64,000 nucleotides of DNA from Sinonovacula constricta (lineage: Eukaryota > Mollusca > Bivalvia > Cardiida > Solecurtidae). The notes under the pieces were generated by a model that ran no database searches, was not told the origin of the DNA, and saw only the letters and a program-made list of their open reading frames with translations. Of the stretch, positions 60,159-64,000 are shown one piece after another (within the stretch, counting starts at the first letter, position 1; each line of letters starts with the position of its first letter). The stretch lies in assembly GCA_007844125.1 (NCBI GenBank), contig CM017569.1:11045686-11109685 (forward strand), read 5' to 3'. Position numbers and translations under genes: made by a program.

Positions 60159-63100
60159 TATCATCACCATCATCATAATCATCATCCTTATCATCTTCAT
60201 CATCATAATCATCATAATCATCATCATCATCATCATCAGGGAAGATGCTTTTTAATATGCAGGCTGTGGATGAGTTTCATATAGGTAATGCGGATATCCA
60301 CAACAAAGCACTTATCATTTTCATCGGCCATAAACATATCGCATTTTGTGGCTCCCGTACGATATCTTGGCGCCAAAGCTTGGTAAACTGTGTAATTTGA
60401 TTTGTTCTGTTTTAATTTTGTAATCAGCTATAACCGTCTGTACAAATTAAATGTAATTTTAGGCAGGAAGGGTGCATTTAAAACTTGACAGCTTTGTTAA
60501 ATCCGATCTTGACTTACTCGTATAACTGTGATTGTGACGTGACTTGCATATTTTGAGCAGACTGGTTGCAGACGATGTCTTAAGCATTTCAACATAATAC
60601 GATAAATACATGATATGTACCCACACTTTTAGAGAAATCTGTCTTTCATTATGATCACGATAACAAGTGCGAGCCTAAACCTTAAATGATGCTGACAAAA
60701 TCTTATTTTCTCCTACTTAGACTATTCAACTGTGTCTTAAAGTGATATAAGCTGTCAAAAATACACATAAAATTAAACTATTTTACTTCTCGTGTATTCG
60801 TTCGTTCACTAGTTCTTATTTCTCGTAATGATGGGACTTTTAATAAGAGTGAACAATATACACTACATTTCTGCCCATTCGATTTGCCTGCATTCACAAT
60901 TAAAAAATACACACAAGCGAAATCACTGTGAAGAATGGTGAATGTAGATAGAGCTTATCCAGAACTCGGATTTATCAGCCACCGGACAACATGAGTAAAT
61001 ATGTTTTATTTTTATGAAATTTTCTCTCATGCTAACAGCTTCTTATTCCACCCATAATTAATTATGAAGCTTCTTCCTTATAAATATTTTGAAACATATT
61101 TGACAATTTTCCACTACCGACATACCGCAGGCCAACTGGAAGAACTTCTCACATAACTTCTTTCAGAATTATTTGCTGTAATCTGTCTCTCTACCACCAC
61201 CTTCCCATCCCACCCTCGATACACTCCACAAGATATCCCTCAATGCAGCTGTAAGTAGAAAAACTAATAATTCGTTATAAGTAGTAGTTAATAAGGACTT
61301 ATAGCTCTACGTGGACTATTTATTCCTAATGCATGTAAACATGCTGATTTACTATCATAATATTCCCCGGAAACGTAAACACACGGACGTATACAAGAAC
61401 ACATAGAATAAATATTTATAACAATGAAACATGCCTTTGTCAAAAGACTTGCCAGCTGAGAAAGAAAACAACAAAACGATTTCCATTGGACTATATAATA
61501 ATAACTATAATAATTTTCATGAATGTTTATAGAAAGCAATAGACAGAAAACTGTAGATAGTGCAATGAGCATACGCGTGTAAAAGTGGCGAAAATATTCA
61601 GCTACAATACAACAACGTGGAGAAGTATACATGTTGTTGTGTTTGATCAATAACAATGGAGCAGACTCAGTTTGAGCTGTCGAGAAAGGAGACCGAAAAA
61701 TCTAGTCTCGCATAAGCAATGACAGCCAATTTTCACCCGAACAAAAGAATCCGGTGGAGTTATCCCAGCTCTCAACCACGCTCAATTATTTATTCAAATG
61801 AGGCGGAAGGCGAAGACTAAAAGCAAATGTTTAGGTAGTGCTGCCGTTCTATTACGGACCCCATACGGCTAAAGGTCTATAGTGTTTGCAAGCAATTGTG
61901 TCGTCAGAATGCGTCTCCTTTCATGTATTCTCACCTATTTGTGGTCAGTTGACACATTTAAATGGTCCGAAATTGTCAACTTGGACTACCACTTCTTTAT
62001 AAAGAGATTGAAATTAAGTTGACAAAACTGCGCCATGGGAATGGAGGCCTGTTATGCGAGTGGTTGATCGAATGCGGAAAGGTACTTGAATTAAAGATAG
62101 AAAAAAACACACAGACATTGTCATCCACTCCTCTTCATCAACTAGTAACATACAAGCAAAAGCAAGCAAGCTATCTCCTTTAACAGCACATTTAGTTATA
62201 TTCTTGTACATACAAAATCCAATTTAAAGTCCAACTGTATACGACGATCTCAGGCCAGATTTATGTGCAACATGGAAGCATGCATCTAATGGATGCGCTC
62301 TAGTCAGTCGAGTTAACATAAACAAATTACATAATGGTTTCAGATATATCTTGTTGGGGTGCGGTAGGTCTGAACGTTGGATGGTTTTAAAATCTTCATT
62401 ATTTCTCCGCGAATGTTCGGTCCGTGTATTAACCCATCACTGCAGATTCATAAAAGTCCACAATGTCGAATTAAAGACATAAATCCATCCTTCTAAAGAC
62501 CATGTTGACATGATCCAAATTAGCCTCTACGGATATTGCACAATGTTCCAATTACCCGGTTAACGATTTCCGCTCGTTACTATCCTATTTTATGGGGACA
62601 AAGAAAATAATCAGTTAAGATTTGTGTTTTTTTTTCTTCTTCGCTTCTATTTCTTAATTTATACTATGAACTCTGGAGATTAAGAGAGAAACATTTAGGT
62701 TTAAAAATGTGAAGAATTTAATATCATTGTATTATACTGGATCGCGGAGACTAATTTAAAGTTATTTAATGGCGGGGCATCAATCTGTCAAATAGAAATA
62801 GGTTTTTGAATCAACCTTCCCGTTGTAGTAAGCACGCTTTGTTAAGTTTATGTCACCCATTCATACTGCATTTAATACTTAATCGCTTCCGTTTTAAAGC
62901 GACATCTGGTATTATATAGAACATCCGGTGTTCAAAGAAAAAGCGAACTTTTAACCAACAGTCTAATCATCATCGCCAATTTTATATCAGTTGTAGATAA
63001 CCCATACACATGCAGTGGGGGACAATGTCTTTATTATGATTCATTTAAATTTCTTATTCAGCAAACCACGATGCTGGGCTTCAGATGACTTAAAATTATG

Positions 63101-64000
63101 TAGAACGGTATCGCGACAGCAGCATGAAGTCAAGTTCCAGATCAGACAGCTATCAGTGGTATCAGACAGATCTGAATCACCATTATTTGCCCCAACATTA
63201 GGTTCGTGCTTAACAGGTTAAATTAGAATTCAATATGAAATAAAATGCCTTAATTATTTCCTTATGCATTTTCAGATTAAAAAAAAAATCACTCCCGTCT
63301 TTTGTGTTTGCTTTTCATTTTATTTCTTCAATGTTCATAAATTGCCAAAATATTGATCGAAGTCTTACTTTCAAACCAAAATCTACGGCAAACACTCTAA
63401 GTATAACTGTAAGATTATAGATTATGTGAAGTATAGTCTAATATACGACCCCCATGGTTATACGGACAAGACTTAGTAGCCTGTGCTTTTATTCCGTACC
63501 AGTTTGCTTACATTACAATATCATACATATCCACTATATACAATTTTTTTTTCTAAATAAACGTAGACATAAAACAGATAACACCAATTATTGAGCGCAT
63601 GTATTCATGTACTGTCGACAGTCATTATGTCTTTTTACGAATGCAAATGAAGACAGAAAACGGACACGGTAAGGAATAAACTTGTATCTTACATTCACTG
63701 ATACCAAGGAGGGTAATATTTTACGCATAAATTACATATTACGGGTTCTATACTGAGACGATCAAGACGATAGAAACTGAAGGCTTTACTTCCATCCAGG
63801 GCGTATTGCCATAAAACGTCTGGGAAATATGAACCTTAATAGAATGATGCGCGGGGAAACTTTGTTTCACAAGTATTTTATGGACGTTGGAAAATTTAAT
63901 GTTAAATGATAATTTTTAAGGAAAATATGAAATATACTAGCGAACATGGCTGTCCTTCACCTTGTCCCTTGAAAAATAAGCATGCAATATAATGTAATGC
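59564..64000. other. Right flank, no assured gene
   Basis: It contains a (CAT)n array and AT-rich DNA. A region at 63055-63215 is open in frames on both strands, is GC-richer and could be an exon, but direction and borders are unclear. A + frame at 61962-62080 ends at a plausible donor (GGAAAG|GTACTT) and is likewise unproven. Confidence 0.35.
60072..60238. repeat. (CAT)n microsatellite, interrupted
   Basis: About 165 bp of CAT triplets with CGT, TAT, AAT and CTT interruptions. Its poly-His open frame is a by-product of the repeat. Confidence 0.92.

Noticed and set aside
60054..60284. Poly-histidine open frame
   Set aside because: It is the translation of a (CAT)n microsatellite with no flanking coding signal.

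Overview
The window looks like AT-rich animal nuclear DNA, most probably from a mollusc and plausibly a bivalve. Genes are split by long introns with GT-AG borders. The resident repeats include tRNA-derived SINEs, a 2A-bearing non-LTR retrotransposon, a Mutator-like transposon with PHD and FLYWCH fingers, and a 2.5 kb minisatellite. The organism is inferred from gene content and repeat style, because no search could be run.

Layout. (1) 1-3780: a non-LTR retrotransposon of the CR1/Jockey group on the + strand, with a 2A ribosome-skipping motif, a PHD-like finger, an AP-type endonuclease and a reverse transcriptase. It has a frameshift between endonuclease and RT, and ends in a (GATA)n tail. 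(2) 4799-13397: two related TIR elements (4799-6222 and 12145-13397) lie in opposite orientation. Between them is a complete Mutator-like element (6847-10294) flanked by a perfect 9-bp target duplication, with a five-exon transposase gene carrying three lesions. (3) 11060-16579: the last five recognisable exons of LHPP, a HAD phosphatase, on the + strand. Element B sits in one of its introns. (4) 20783-35230: a minus-strand transcription unit convergent with LHPP. It encodes a disordered, basic, probably nuclear protein, and has a separate 330-codon 3' exon encoding a pogo/DDE_1-type transposase domain in which two of three catalytic acidic positions are replaced. Its introns hold several SINEs and a TA-flanked MITE.

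(5) 37681-37996: a near-perfect 112-bp inverted repeat. (6) 40581-47622: a diverged direct duplication brackets a (TATAA)n microsatellite and a minisatellite of about 127 units of 20 bp. (7) 50506-52358: a large minus-strand coding exon for a multi-pass membrane protein with a long polar tail (possibly tincar-like), with a phase-compatible candidate upstream exon at 59495-59563. (8) The rest to 64000 is mostly non-coding, with a (CAT)n microsatellite at about 60072.

The best candidates for something little described are the catalytically altered DDE exon with incompatible splice phase to the neighbouring exon (alternative 3' ends or a separate gene), the 112-bp hairpin, and the block-amplified minisatellite between duplicated flanks.
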